Assembly: GCA_031549085.1 (NCBI GenBank)
Contig: JAVBQL010000017.1
Location: 1-42,509 of the forward strand
Direction: 5' to 3'
Length of the DNA: 42,509 nt
From: JAVBQL01 sp031549085
GTDB lineage: Bacteria > Spirochaetota > GWE2-31-10 > MWDO01
The translations under genes were made by a program, and so were the position numbers. Of the stretch, positions 34,485 through 42,509 are shown piece by piece; within the stretch, counting starts at the first letter, position 1; every line of letters starts with the position of its first letter. The notes under the pieces were generated by a model. The model ran no database searches, was not told the origin of the DNA, and saw nothing but the letters and a program-made list of their open reading frames with translations.

Positions 34485-36953
34485 GTGAATAGAGCTATTT
34501 TTTTGATGATACTATTTATACTTTTAATCTCATGTGTGAAGGAGGGGGGTGGTGTAACAACTACTATAAAAGAGAGTGTTACAGAGCCTGATGAGCCCAA
34601 CAGCCCAAAAGATAGTGTAGAGGAGGAGAGTAGGAGGTATCTCTATGAGATTGAAAATGACAAGAGAGGCTATAAGGTCTTCTCTGTTAAAGAGGAGAGC
34701 TTTAAGCCATATAGGTATGGGGTTGTTGATAGAGATGGTAATGAGATTTTAAAACCAATATATGACAATGTTCTCTCTGTAGATGGGGAGTCTGCTCATG
34801 TGAGACTTGACAACAGATATTTTTATGTTGATTTTAATGGAGATGAGGTTCACAAAAGTAGATATGATTATATATACCCCTATGTTGATGGGGTGGCTAG
34901 GGTTCTATTAGATAAAAAGTATGGTTTTATAGATAGAGATGGCAATGAAATTTTAGAACCAATATATGATAAGGCCTCTAACTTTAGTGATGGGCTTGCG
35001 GCCGTTTTTCTATTTGATTCAACAGCAGACTATGTTATGCATAATAAGGATTGGGTTATTATAAATGAGAGGTATGTATCAATAGATTATGCCCATAAAT
35101 ATGGGCGATGGGGCTTTATCAATAGGGCAGGGGAATTTGTTATTCCCATACAATATTATGAGGCAACACCGTTCTATAATGATAGAGCAGTTGTCTCTAA
35201 AGATGGCAAGACCTATATCATAAATAGGCAAGGCGAGCAGATAGCCAAACTTAAGGAGTCTTTCAATAGGCTCTCCTTTAGCCAGCTTCAAGATGGGATT
35301 ATTAAAACTAAATATGGAGACTATTTTTCAAATAGCAATGGAGAGGGACTCCCCATAAAGAGAGGTTACCACTCCATTGGCTATATCTCTGAGGGGCTTA
35401 TCAAAGTTGAGATTGAGAGAGGTTCATATGGTTTTATCAATATGGGAGGAGAGGAGATTACTACCAAGGGGTATAAGAGTGTCTCCTCTTTTGTGAATGG
35501 TTTTGCAATAGTCAAAGGCAATGAGTCCCAATATGGCTTCATCAATCAAGAGGGGAGGGAGATTTGTTCGCTTGACTACACACTTGTTGATGACTTCATG
35601 GGTGGTTTTGCAAGGGTCAAAAAGGAGTATCGTTGGGGCTTTATAAATAGTGAAGGGAAGCTTATAGCCCCACTAGAGTATGATTTGGCATTTAACTTCA
35701 GCGAGGGGCGTGCTGTTGTTCAGATAGGAGAGAAGTATGCAGTGATTGATGATGGTGGAAGAGCGATAACAAAATTTGAGTATGATTGGATAGCCTCCTT
35801 TGAGGAGGGACATGCGCTCGTTGTAAAAAATGGTAAGCATGGCTTTATCAATAGGGATGGTAGGGTTATTATCCCGCTTAAATATGAGTGGGCATCATCT
35901 TTTAAAAATGGGCTTGCTGTTGTGAAACTTGACGGGAATTATGGTGATGAGTATGGTTTTATTGATAGTAGTGGAAAGGTTGTTATCCCAATTCACTATG
36001 ATGATGCAAACTATTTTACAGAGGGGCTCGCTCCAGTTAAAAATGGTGGCAAGTGGGGTTTTATCGACAAAAATAGTAGTGTTGTTATTCCATTTATCTA
36101 TCAATATTGTTATCCATTTGAGAAGGGTTTTGCAGCAGTAAAAATCAATGATTGCTGGGAGACAATTGATAGAGAGGGAAACTATGTAGTCCTTACAGTA
36201 GATGAACATGTATCATATTGGGGACACTTTGTTCCTGATGAGGTTGAAAAAATGGGAGTTAGAGATAATAGTGACAAAGTTGTGTCAGCCCCTGCAGTTT
36301 TTGATGGTATGAATAGTTATGAAAATGGAAGTGCCGGTGCCTCTTTCTATGGTAAGTGGGGCTTTGTTGATAGTAGGGGAGAGCTCTTGATAAGGCCAAA
36401 ATATGACAAAGTCTACTACTTTGATGATGGCATTGCCGCGGTCTCTGTTGGTGGAGTTTATGGTTATGGAGGCAAGTGGGGTTTTATTAATGATGATGGC
36501 AAGGAGATTATCCCACTTAAATATGATCATGTAACAGATAACTCTGTTGGCTATCTTGAAATATTGGGTGGCGATATGCAGGTGTACTCATTCTCCTGGG
36601 GGCTTATTAGAGTTTGTCTTGATGGTAAGGAGGGATTGTTGACATGGAAGGGAGAGGTTGTTCTCCCTCCAAAATATGATCAGATTTTTCATTTTGAGGG
36701 AGATGCCACTTTTGTAGAGCTTAATAAAAAATATGGACTTATCAATAGGAGTGGAAAGGAGATCGTTGCTCCAAAATATGATGAGCTAAAGGAGTTTGAA
36801 GATCATGAACCCTTTGGAGATATAAAATATTTCATAAATGGAAAAGCTCTTGTTAGGCTTGGAGATAAGTGGCTCTCTATAGACCAGCATGGAAATGAGG
36901 GTAGTGCCGATGAGGTGGTCGATGATGAGGAGAGCCATTATGATGACTATTAA
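34485..36953 (+). CDS. Large WG-repeat lipoprotein
   Basis: 822 aa, starting at a GTG with AAAGGA upstream. MNRAIFLMILFILLISC is a lipoprotein signal. After a Glu/Ser-rich linker come about 17-18 WG units, some degenerate (RYFYVDFNGD, KTYIINRQGE). A break near residues 560-600 (VSYWGHFVPDEVEKMG) splits two blocks; the first ends with the HFVPD tail seen in other WG proteins, so the gene looks like a fusion of two WG genes. A highly acidic tail ends the protein. Confidence 0.8.
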   Translation: MNRAIFLMILFILLISCVKEGGGVTTTIKESVTEPDEPNSPKDSVEEESRRYLYEIENDKRGYKVFSVKEESFKPYRYGVVDRDGNEILKPIYDNVLSVDGESAHVRLDNRYFYVDFNGDEVHKSRYDYIYPYVDGVARVLLDKKYGFIDRDGNEILEPIYDKASNFSDGLAAVFLFDSTADYVMHNKDWVIINERYVSIDYAHKYGRWGFINRAGEFVIPIQYYEATPFYNDRAVVSKDGKTYIINRQGEQIAKLKESFNRLSFSQLQDGIIKTKYGDYFSNSNGEGLPIKRGYHSIGYISEGLIKVEIERGSYGFINMGGEEITTKGYKSVSSFVNGFAIVKGNESQYGFINQEGREICSLDYTLVDDFMGGFARVKKEYRWGFINSEGKLIAPLEYDLAFNFSEGRAVVQIGEKYAVIDDGGRAITKFEYDWIASFEEGHALVVKNGKHGFINRDGRVIIPLKYEWASSFKNGLAVVKLDGNYGDEYGFIDSSGKVVIPIHYDDANYFTEGLAPVKNGGKWGFIDKNSSVVIPFIYQYCYPFEKGFAAVKINDCWETIDREGNYVVLTVDEHVSYWGHFVPDEVEKMGVRDNSDKVVSAPAVFDGMNSYENGSAGASFYGKWGFVDSRGELLIRPKYDKVYYFDDGIAAVSVGGVYGYGGKWGFINDDGKEIIPLKYDHVTDNSVGYLEILGGDMQVYSFSWGLIRVCLDGKEGLLTWKGEVVLPPKYDQIFHFEGDATFVELNKKYGLINRSGKEIVAPKYDELKEFEDHEPFGDIKYFINGKALVRLGDKWLSIDQHGNEGSADEVVDDEESHYDDY

Positions 36954-37617
36954 AAGATAAGAGTTCTACTATTTATGAGAGATAGTTAGAAGGGCAAGTT
37001 TAAGGGATTCATTTTTTTAGAAATTATATGTTTTCTTTTTTTGAATCTATGTGCTCTTGTATATAATTTTTACACAAAAAAATGTCATATCGTTAAATTA
37101 TTTTATAAGTGGTGGTTGTGCTCTCTATTTTTATTGTTTGTGGAACATAAGAGGAACTATTGAGGAGTTAGTTCTCTTCTTTGTGAAGCAAAAGGAAACT
37201 ATAGAGGAGCTAAAAGAGACACAAAAAGTACCCAAAAGAGCTTATTTTTATGAGACATTAAAACAAGATTGTTATTTTAATATCATAATTAATTTTATGT
37301 CTAATTCTATAGACTTAACAAATTAGTTTATATTTTATTGAGGCAACAGCTTTCTAAGTTTTTATAATTAGAACTATTTATTTGAAAATTATATTCATCC
37401 TTTTTTGAAAGGGGAGGATAAGGAGATAACAAGAGAAATCTAATATTTTTTCTTATATTTTAAAGCTGAAGAGTAAATATTATAAAAAAATATTTTTATT
37501 TAACTTTTTTTTAAAAAAAATTTTCATTTTTTCTATTTTTGTTGTAAAATGACAAACTGGGAGTTAGTGATATTTTTCACTCTATTATAAAGTACTTATT
37601 TTTTAGGAGTTTTTTTT
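36954..37617. other. Long intergenic region before the amylase gene
   Basis: Very AT-rich. A frame at 37051-37326 has a repeated ETIEEL-type segment but no ribosome site and no family I recognise, so it is at best a remnant. The final part holds the amylase promoter and leader, which recurs at the end of the window. Confidence 0.5.
37519..37587 (+). repeat. Amylase promoter/leader repeat, copy 1
   Basis: 69 bases that match 42441-42509 at 66 positions. It contains a likely promoter, ATGACA (37549-37554), 16-base spacer, TATTTT (37571-37576), and a small dyad AGTGA (37566-37570) / TCACT (37577-37581) that brackets the -10 exactly, which is a good operator candidate. AGGAG follows, seven bases before the ATG at 37618. 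Confidence 0.75.
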
Positions 37618-40600
37618 ATGAAACGTTTGCATTTAATAGCTATTGCTATTTTTTCGACATTGCTATTTATGTTCATCTTATCCTGTGCCAACACGGATGA
37701 TTCGTCTAATGGCGGAAATGGAACTACAAATCCACAAAAAACGGGAAAAATTGATTTTGTTTCTGTTATACCCAATAATGGAGCAACAGGTGTACCTGCT
37801 AACTCTAAAATAGAGATAACATTTTCTGATATTCTTGACTTTTCAGTGATTGGAACTATCGAATTAGGAGATAGAACATTTACTAATAATGAGATTGAAA
37901 TAGAGAATGAAAAGATTATAGTTACTCCAAGTAACGGTTTTTTATATAATACAAAATATGAAGGATTAACAATTTCTGGATTTAAAGGTATTTTAAATGA
38001 AGTTGTAAATAATTATAGTAATAGTTCATACAATTTTAAAACAGAAGTGGACCCAGATGATGCAAATATAAAAGTTAGCACTATTTCTCCTATCAAAGGA
38101 AGTGGTGGTGTTACTAAAGATACAAAAATAATAATAACATTCTCTGGTAATTTGGATACAAATACAAAGGGAACTGTTATATTTAGCGGGAAAACTTTCT
38201 CTCCAAGTGAAATTGTTATAAGTAATAATGTGGTTACAATAACACCTACTGTATCTTTTAATTATCTTACTACCTATTCAAATATCTCTATTTCTGGGTT
38301 TAAGAGCCATTTGGGAGATAATATTGATGCTTATATTGATGCAGCCTACTCATTTACAACTATCGCAGATCCTGATAGTCCTGTAGCTAATTTTGATAGC
38401 ATAAAGCCAGCTAGCAATGAAATAAATGTAGCAACTTCATCAAAGATAGAGATCTATTTTACGGGTCTTCTTGATACAGAGACAAAAGGAACTGTAACAA
38501 TTGGAGCCCGCTCCTATTCTGGAAATGAGATATCTATCTCTGGAACTACAGTGACAATAACACCATCATCCAAATTGGATTATGGCAATAAGTATAGTGG
38601 ATTGGTAATTTCTGGATTCAGAAGCTCATTAGCCCCTAATACACTGATGACTCCAGTTAATGATGCTGCCTACAATTTCACAACTTGTGAAAAGCCTAAG
38701 GTAAGCTCTATTACTCCAGTAAAGAGTGCTACAAATGTCTCTATTGATTCTAATATAGTAATTACAATGGACACAAATATTGCTTCTACAATTGGAGTAG
38801 TAGCGATAGGTGATAGAACTTTTAGTGGAAGTGAAATTTCAGTGAGCGGCAAAATCATTACTGTTAATCCTACTAATGATTTTGGCTACTATTCGACATA
38901 TACAGACTTATCCATTACAGGCTTTAAGAGTAGCTTTGGAGAGGATGTTATAATTTCAGATCCTACATATAGTTTTACAACTTGTAAAGAGACTAAAATT
39001 ACATATATAGATCCAGGCAGTCAAGCAGTTGATTTAGCTACAAATCATAAACTAAAGCTTACATTCTCTATTCCACTTGACAGTAGCGTTAAGGGGAATA
39101 TAAAGATTGGAGATAAATTAATACAAAGCAGTGAGATCGCTATCAGTGGGTCTGATGTAACAGTAAATACTACTTATGAAGAGGGAAAAACATATACAGG
39201 TTTGATTGTATCTGGTTTTAAGGGAATGGGCAGTATGACAATGAACAAATATGAGGATCCTCTCTATTGCTTTACAATTAAATCGACATCATCTACTACA
39301 TCATCAACGACAACGACAACAATACCTTATGATGGAGTTGTTATTTATTACAAACAGACGAGCGGAACTCCTAAAATTTGGGTTTGGGAATTAAGTGGTA
39401 AAGAGATATCAACAACAATGGGATATACTTGGCCTGGACCTGAAATGCAAGCAGTTGCGGGCAAGACAGGCTGGTATAAGTTTGAAATTCCAGCCTCAAA
39501 ACTCTCCACTCCTGCAAAAGAGCTTCGTATGAAATTTAATGGAGGCGGTTCAGAGATTGCAAGAACAACTCCTGTAAAGACAGGTTGGTACAATGGAACA
39601 ACATGGTCTGATGAGTGTCCTGATCTACCAGAAAAACCTTCAATCTCTTTGAGTCCTATAGGGGGGACACTAAAAGGTACAGAGAAGATAACTATAACAA
39701 TAACAAGTGAGATAGCTGTTACTAATAGAAGTGTAACTTTTGGCTCTACTTCAGTTCCAATGACTAGTAATAGCATACAAATAACACTCTCTGATTATTT
39801 AACTAATGGCGAAACAAAAACATTAAGTGTCTCTGCCACTAATAGTTCTGGAACAGGCAGTGCTACGGGCTCATTTAAAAGAAATGATACTTATGTCCCA
39901 GAAGAGGTTATTATCTATTATAAACAGACAAGCGGAGTCCCTAAAATTTGGGTTTGGGAATTAGATGGTAAGACTATATCCGCAACAATGGGACATACTT
40001 GGCCTGGTTCTGAGATGACAGCAGTTACTGGTAAGACAGGTTGGTATCAGTTTGTAATTCCATACTCAGCTTTGTCTTCTCCTATAAAAGAGCTTCATAT
40101 GAAATTTAATGGAGGTTCGACAGAGATTATAAGAGCAACTCCTGTAAAGACGGGTTGGTACAATGGAACCGCATGGTTTGATGATTGTCCTGATCTGCCT
40201 CAAAAACCTTCAATCTCTTTTGAGCCGGCTGGCGGTATATTAAAAGGCACAGATAAGATAACTGTAACAATAACAAGCGAAATAGCCGTTACAGGCAGAA
40301 CCGCAACATTTGGTTCTAGCTCAATTACAATTAACAGCAATAGCATAGAGATACCAGTCTCTACATATTTGGCTAATAGTGAAACAAAGACATTAAGCGT
40401 CTCTGCTACTAATGCTACAGGGACAAACACTGTTACAGGTTCATTTAAAAGAGATGATACCTATACACCACCAGAAAATCCATTTAGCTGGGACAATGCA
40501 TTAGTCTATTTTGTAATGACAGATAGATTTTATAATGGAAATCCAGCCAATGATACACCTTATGACAGAGTAAAGAGTGATGCAAAGAACAAAAACATAG

Positions 40601-42135
40601 GAACGTTCCATGGTGGAGATTTGGCAGGATTAAAAGCTAAATTGGAAGAAGGCTATTTTACAAACCTTGGTGTTAATGCTATATGGATAACAGCGCCATA
40701 TGAACAAATTCATGGCTGGGTAGGTGGCGGAAGCAATGGAGACTTTGCACACTATGGATATCATGGATACTATGTACTAGACTATACTACAGTTGACAAA
40801 AATATGGGAACAGTAGCAGAGCTAAGATCATTTGTTGATGCTGCTCACGACAGAAATATAAGGGTAGTCTTTGATATAGTTATGAACCATACTGGATATG
40901 AGAATCTTAAGGATATGGAAACATATGGCTTTGGTTCTTATACTCAAAGTTTAAGTTGGCTGCCAAGTTCAGGTCAAACTTTTCATAATTGGAATGATTT
41001 TAAAGGAACTACCAATTGGGAGAAATGGTGGAGTTCAAGTTGGGTAAGAGCGTCTTTCTATAATAACACTGAAGGCGGCGACTTAAGAAAGTGTCTTGAT
41101 TTCTTACCAGATTTTAAGACAGAATCTACTACCCCAGTAGCAGCTCCTCCAGTTTTAAAAACAAAATGGGCTTCCGAGACCTCTGGGTATACAGATTGGA
41201 TTAATCCTTCTGCCGCATCATTAAGAGCAGATTTAAATATTCCGCCTGCAGAGTATATAATAAAATGGCTTGCCGCTTGGGTAAAAGAGTTTGGTATAGA
41301 TGGTTTTAGAGTTGATACTGCAAAGCATGTGGATATGTTTAGGTGGGCAGAGTTAAAGGATGCTTGTAGTGAAGCATATGATACATGGAGAGCAGCAAAT
41401 CCAACTAAAGCGAGCAAAATTCCACTACCTATTGGTAAAACAAAGGGAAGTTTTTGGATGACAGGAGAGGTTTGGGGACATGGCCCTAATAAATCTAATT
41501 ATCATACAGATGGTAAATTCGATTCTATTATAAACTTTAATTTCCCAACAAATGGTGATATTAATTCAATTGGAGGAGTGTGGGCTGGTTATGCTGCGAG
41601 CATAAATAGCGATCCAGATTTCAATACACTAAGCTATATCTCTTCTCATGATACTGCATCTTTTATAAGTAATAGAAATAATTTAATAAATCTTGGAACG
41701 GCACTTGTTTTAACTCCAGGAGGATCACAAATATACTATGGAGATGAAACAAAAAGACCATATGGTGAAACAGGTAGTGATGAATTTCAAGGAACACGTT
41801 CTGATATGAATTGGGGGTCTATAGATAATACTGTTTTGACACACTGGCAAAAACTTGGTCAATTTAGATATAGACACATATCTGTTGGTGGTGGTTCTCA
41901 AACAGATCTTGGTAATAAGACCTATGGAAGAATTTATGCTAAAAATAGCGTTAATGATAAGGTTGTTATTGCTATCGGTCAAACTGGCAGTGTTCAAGTT
42001 AATGTGTCTGGTGTATTTGCAGATGGTACTAATGTTAAGAATTTCTATGATAATACTACAGGAACGGTTGCTGGTGGAAAGGTAACATTTAGTGCTGGAA
42101 CAAATGGTGTCATATTGGTGGAAGAGGTTAAATAG
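37618..42135 (+). CDS. Multidomain alpha-amylase lipoprotein (GH13)
   Basis: 1505 aa. Lipoprotein signal with lipobox FILSC. Five SbsA/Big_5-type Ig-like domains span about residues 40-555, then a Ser/Thr linker. Two CBM26-like starch-binding modules (YYKQTSG.PKIWVWEL, near 577 and 767) each carry an Ig-like domain. The GH13 catalytic domain (about 960-1400) has all four regions: VVFDIVMNHTG, GFRVDTAKHV (nucleophile Asp), MTGEVWG (acid Glu) and YISSHDT. A C-terminal beta domain closes the protein. It would hydrolyse alpha-1,4 glucans at the cell surface. The catalytic part resembles MalS-type periplasmic amylases. Confidence 0.9.
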   Translation: MKRLHLIAIAIFSTLLFMFILSCANTDDSSNGGNGTTNPQKTGKIDFVSVIPNNGATGVPANSKIEITFSDILDFSVIGTIELGDRTFTNNEIEIENEKIIVTPSNGFLYNTKYEGLTISGFKGILNEVVNNYSNSSYNFKTEVDPDDANIKVSTISPIKGSGGVTKDTKIIITFSGNLDTNTKGTVIFSGKTFSPSEIVISNNVVTITPTVSFNYLTTYSNISISGFKSHLGDNIDAYIDAAYSFTTIADPDSPVANFDSIKPASNEINVATSSKIEIYFTGLLDTETKGTVTIGARSYSGNEISISGTTVTITPSSKLDYGNKYSGLVISGFRSSLAPNTLMTPVNDAAYNFTTCEKPKVSSITPVKSATNVSIDSNIVITMDTNIASTIGVVAIGDRTFSGSEISVSGKIITVNPTNDFGYYSTYTDLSITGFKSSFGEDVIISDPTYSFTTCKETKITYIDPGSQAVDLATNHKLKLTFSIPLDSSVKGNIKIGDKLIQSSEIAISGSDVTVNTTYEEGKTYTGLIVSGFKGMGSMTMNKYEDPLYCFTIKSTSSTTSSTTTTTIPYDGVVIYYKQTSGTPKIWVWELSGKEISTTMGYTWPGPEMQAVAGKTGWYKFEIPASKLSTPAKELRMKFNGGGSEIARTTPVKTGWYNGTTWSDECPDLPEKPSISLSPIGGTLKGTEKITITITSEIAVTNRSVTFGSTSVPMTSNSIQITLSDYLTNGETKTLSVSATNSSGTGSATGSFKRNDTYVPEEVIIYYKQTSGVPKIWVWELDGKTISATMGHTWPGSEMTAVTGKTGWYQFVIPYSALSSPIKELHMKFNGGSTEIIRATPVKTGWYNGTAWFDDCPDLPQKPSISFEPAGGILKGTDKITVTITSEIAVTGRTATFGSSSITINSNSIEIPVSTYLANSETKTLSVSATNATGTNTVTGSFKRDDTYTPPENPFSWDNALVYFVMTDRFYNGNPANDTPYDRVKSDAKNKNIGTFHGGDLAGLKAKLEEGYFTNLGVNAIWITAPYEQIHGWVGGGSNGDFAHYGYHGYYVLDYTTVDKNMGTVAELRSFVDAAHDRNIRVVFDIVMNHTGYENLKDMETYGFGSYTQSLSWLPSSGQTFHNWNDFKGTTNWEKWWSSSWVRASFYNNTEGGDLRKCLDFLPDFKTESTTPVAAPPVLKTKWASETSGYTDWINPSAASLRADLNIPPAEYIIKWLAAWVKEFGIDGFRVDTAKHVDMFRWAELKDACSEAYDTWRAANPTKASKIPLPIGKTKGSFWMTGEVWGHGPNKSNYHTDGKFDSIINFNFPTNGDINSIGGVWAGYAASINSDPDFNTLSYISSHDTASFISNRNNLINLGTALVLTPGGSQIYYGDETKRPYGETGSDEFQGTRSDMNWGSIDNTVLTHWQKLGQFRYRHISVGGGSQTDLGNKTYGRIYAKNSVNDKVVIAIGQTGSVQVNVSGVFADGTNVKNFYDNTTGTVAGGKVTFSAGTNGVILVEEVK

Positions 42136-42143
42136 ATTTTATC

Positions 42144-42185
42144 TTGATTTACATATCACTAACAATTAGTTGATATGTAAATCAA
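42144..42185. promoter_or_regulatory. Long inverted repeat after the amylase gene
   Basis: Near-perfect arms of about 19 bases, starting TTGATTTACATATCA (42144-42158) with complement TGATATGTAAATCAA (42171-42185). There is no T run directly after, so it may be an operator, an mRNA-stabilising stem or part of a tandem terminator. Confidence 0.6.
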
Positions 42186-42219
42186 ATGGGGACAGAGTGA
42201 ACGACTCTTTCTAAATAAA

Positions 42220-42256
42220 GGGCTATTAAGACTGATTTTTAATAGCCCTCTTTTTT
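42220..42256 (+). terminator. Rho-independent terminator of the amylase gene
   Basis: Arms GGGCTATTAA (42220-42229) and TTAATAGCCC (42239-42248), then TCTTTTTT. Confidence 0.9.
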
Positions 42257-42440
42257 GGCAATAGACCTCTTTCTAAATATCTTTAGAATCCATTTCAGAA
42301 AGAGGAAGTCTTATATATTAATTTGTCTTAAAATTAAAAGAATATGATATTATAGAGTGTACAAGTTGATTTCTCTATAATTTCAAACAATTAGTACAAA
42401 ATATTAAAAAAATATTTTTTATTTTTATTTTTTTCAAAAG

Positions 42441-42509
42441 AATTTTCATTTTTTCTATTTTTGTTGTAAAATGATAAACTGGGAGCTAGTGATATTTTTC
42501 ACTTTATTA
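42441..42509 (+). repeat. Amylase promoter/leader repeat, copy 2 (window edge)
   Basis: Repeats 37519-37587 with three mismatches, including the -10-flanking AGTGA/TCACT dyad. It ends at the window edge, so a second gene under the same control probably starts about 30 bases beyond. Confidence 0.75.

Noticed and set aside
37051..37326. 91-codon frame with ETIEEL repeats
   Set aside because: No ribosome site or promoter and unlike any family I know; at most a remnant.

Overview
The window is a low-G+C bacterial accessory replicon. It carries a plasmid-type replication and partition block (about 28.5-31.8 kb): a winged-helix replication-initiator-like protein, an AT-rich intergenic region with facing promoters and a probable small RNA, a ParA ATPase with an N-terminal DNA-binding segment, and a helix-turn-helix partner. 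The partner resembles the Borrelia plasmid-partition family. A papain-like effector domain resembles Borrelia DUF261, and WG/KWG repeats were first named in Leptospira. I infer a spirochaete plasmid or plasmid-like segment, with moderate to low confidence; the exact taxon cannot be read from the sequence. I saw no rRNA, tRNA, CRISPR array or intact transposase.

Layout. (1) 1-8.6 kb, plus strand: two Mu-like-phage-derived genes (portal C-terminal tail, MuF/gp7-type minor head domain, M23 metallopeptidase), each followed by exported WG-repeat proteins. The second copy has no visible start signal, begins with a near-identical copy of about 110-145 bp of the first, and is frameshifted. This is the layout of an orphan toxin cassette. 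(2) 8.6-21.2 kb, minus strand: a block between two copies of a roughly 92-bp element. It holds a Ser/Asn-rich protein, a 652-aa protein with a C-terminal papain-like domain, a frameshifted orphan copy of that domain, six exported WG-repeat proteins and two unknown secreted proteins. (3) 21.3-27.9 kb, minus strand: secreted lipoproteins including three different cysteine-peptidase folds (clostripain C11, C39-like, permuted NlpC/P60-like), a beta-helix protein and two small paralogous Ig-like lipoproteins. (4) 28.5-31.8 kb: replication and partition. (5) 32-37 kb, plus strand: three large membrane-anchored WG-repeat proteins. (6) 37.6-42.1 kb: a 1505-aa lipoprotein alpha-amylase; its promoter and leader recur at the window end, so a related gene probably follows.

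Main proposal: WG-repeat proteins are encoded directly downstream of, and on the same strand as, every effector-like gene. The M23 effectors would act on peptidoglycan and the WG proteins are exported, so they could be periplasmic immunity proteins of a phage-derived (MuF-type) polymorphic toxin system. Supporting signs are orphan cassettes, homopolymer frameshifts in both orphan effectors, an 11-bp tandem repeat that switches off a WG signal peptide, multiplied WG genes, and distinctive leaders: dyads carrying the ribosome site in one group and apparently leaderless promoters in the other. The immunity role is inference; the architecture is seen directly.
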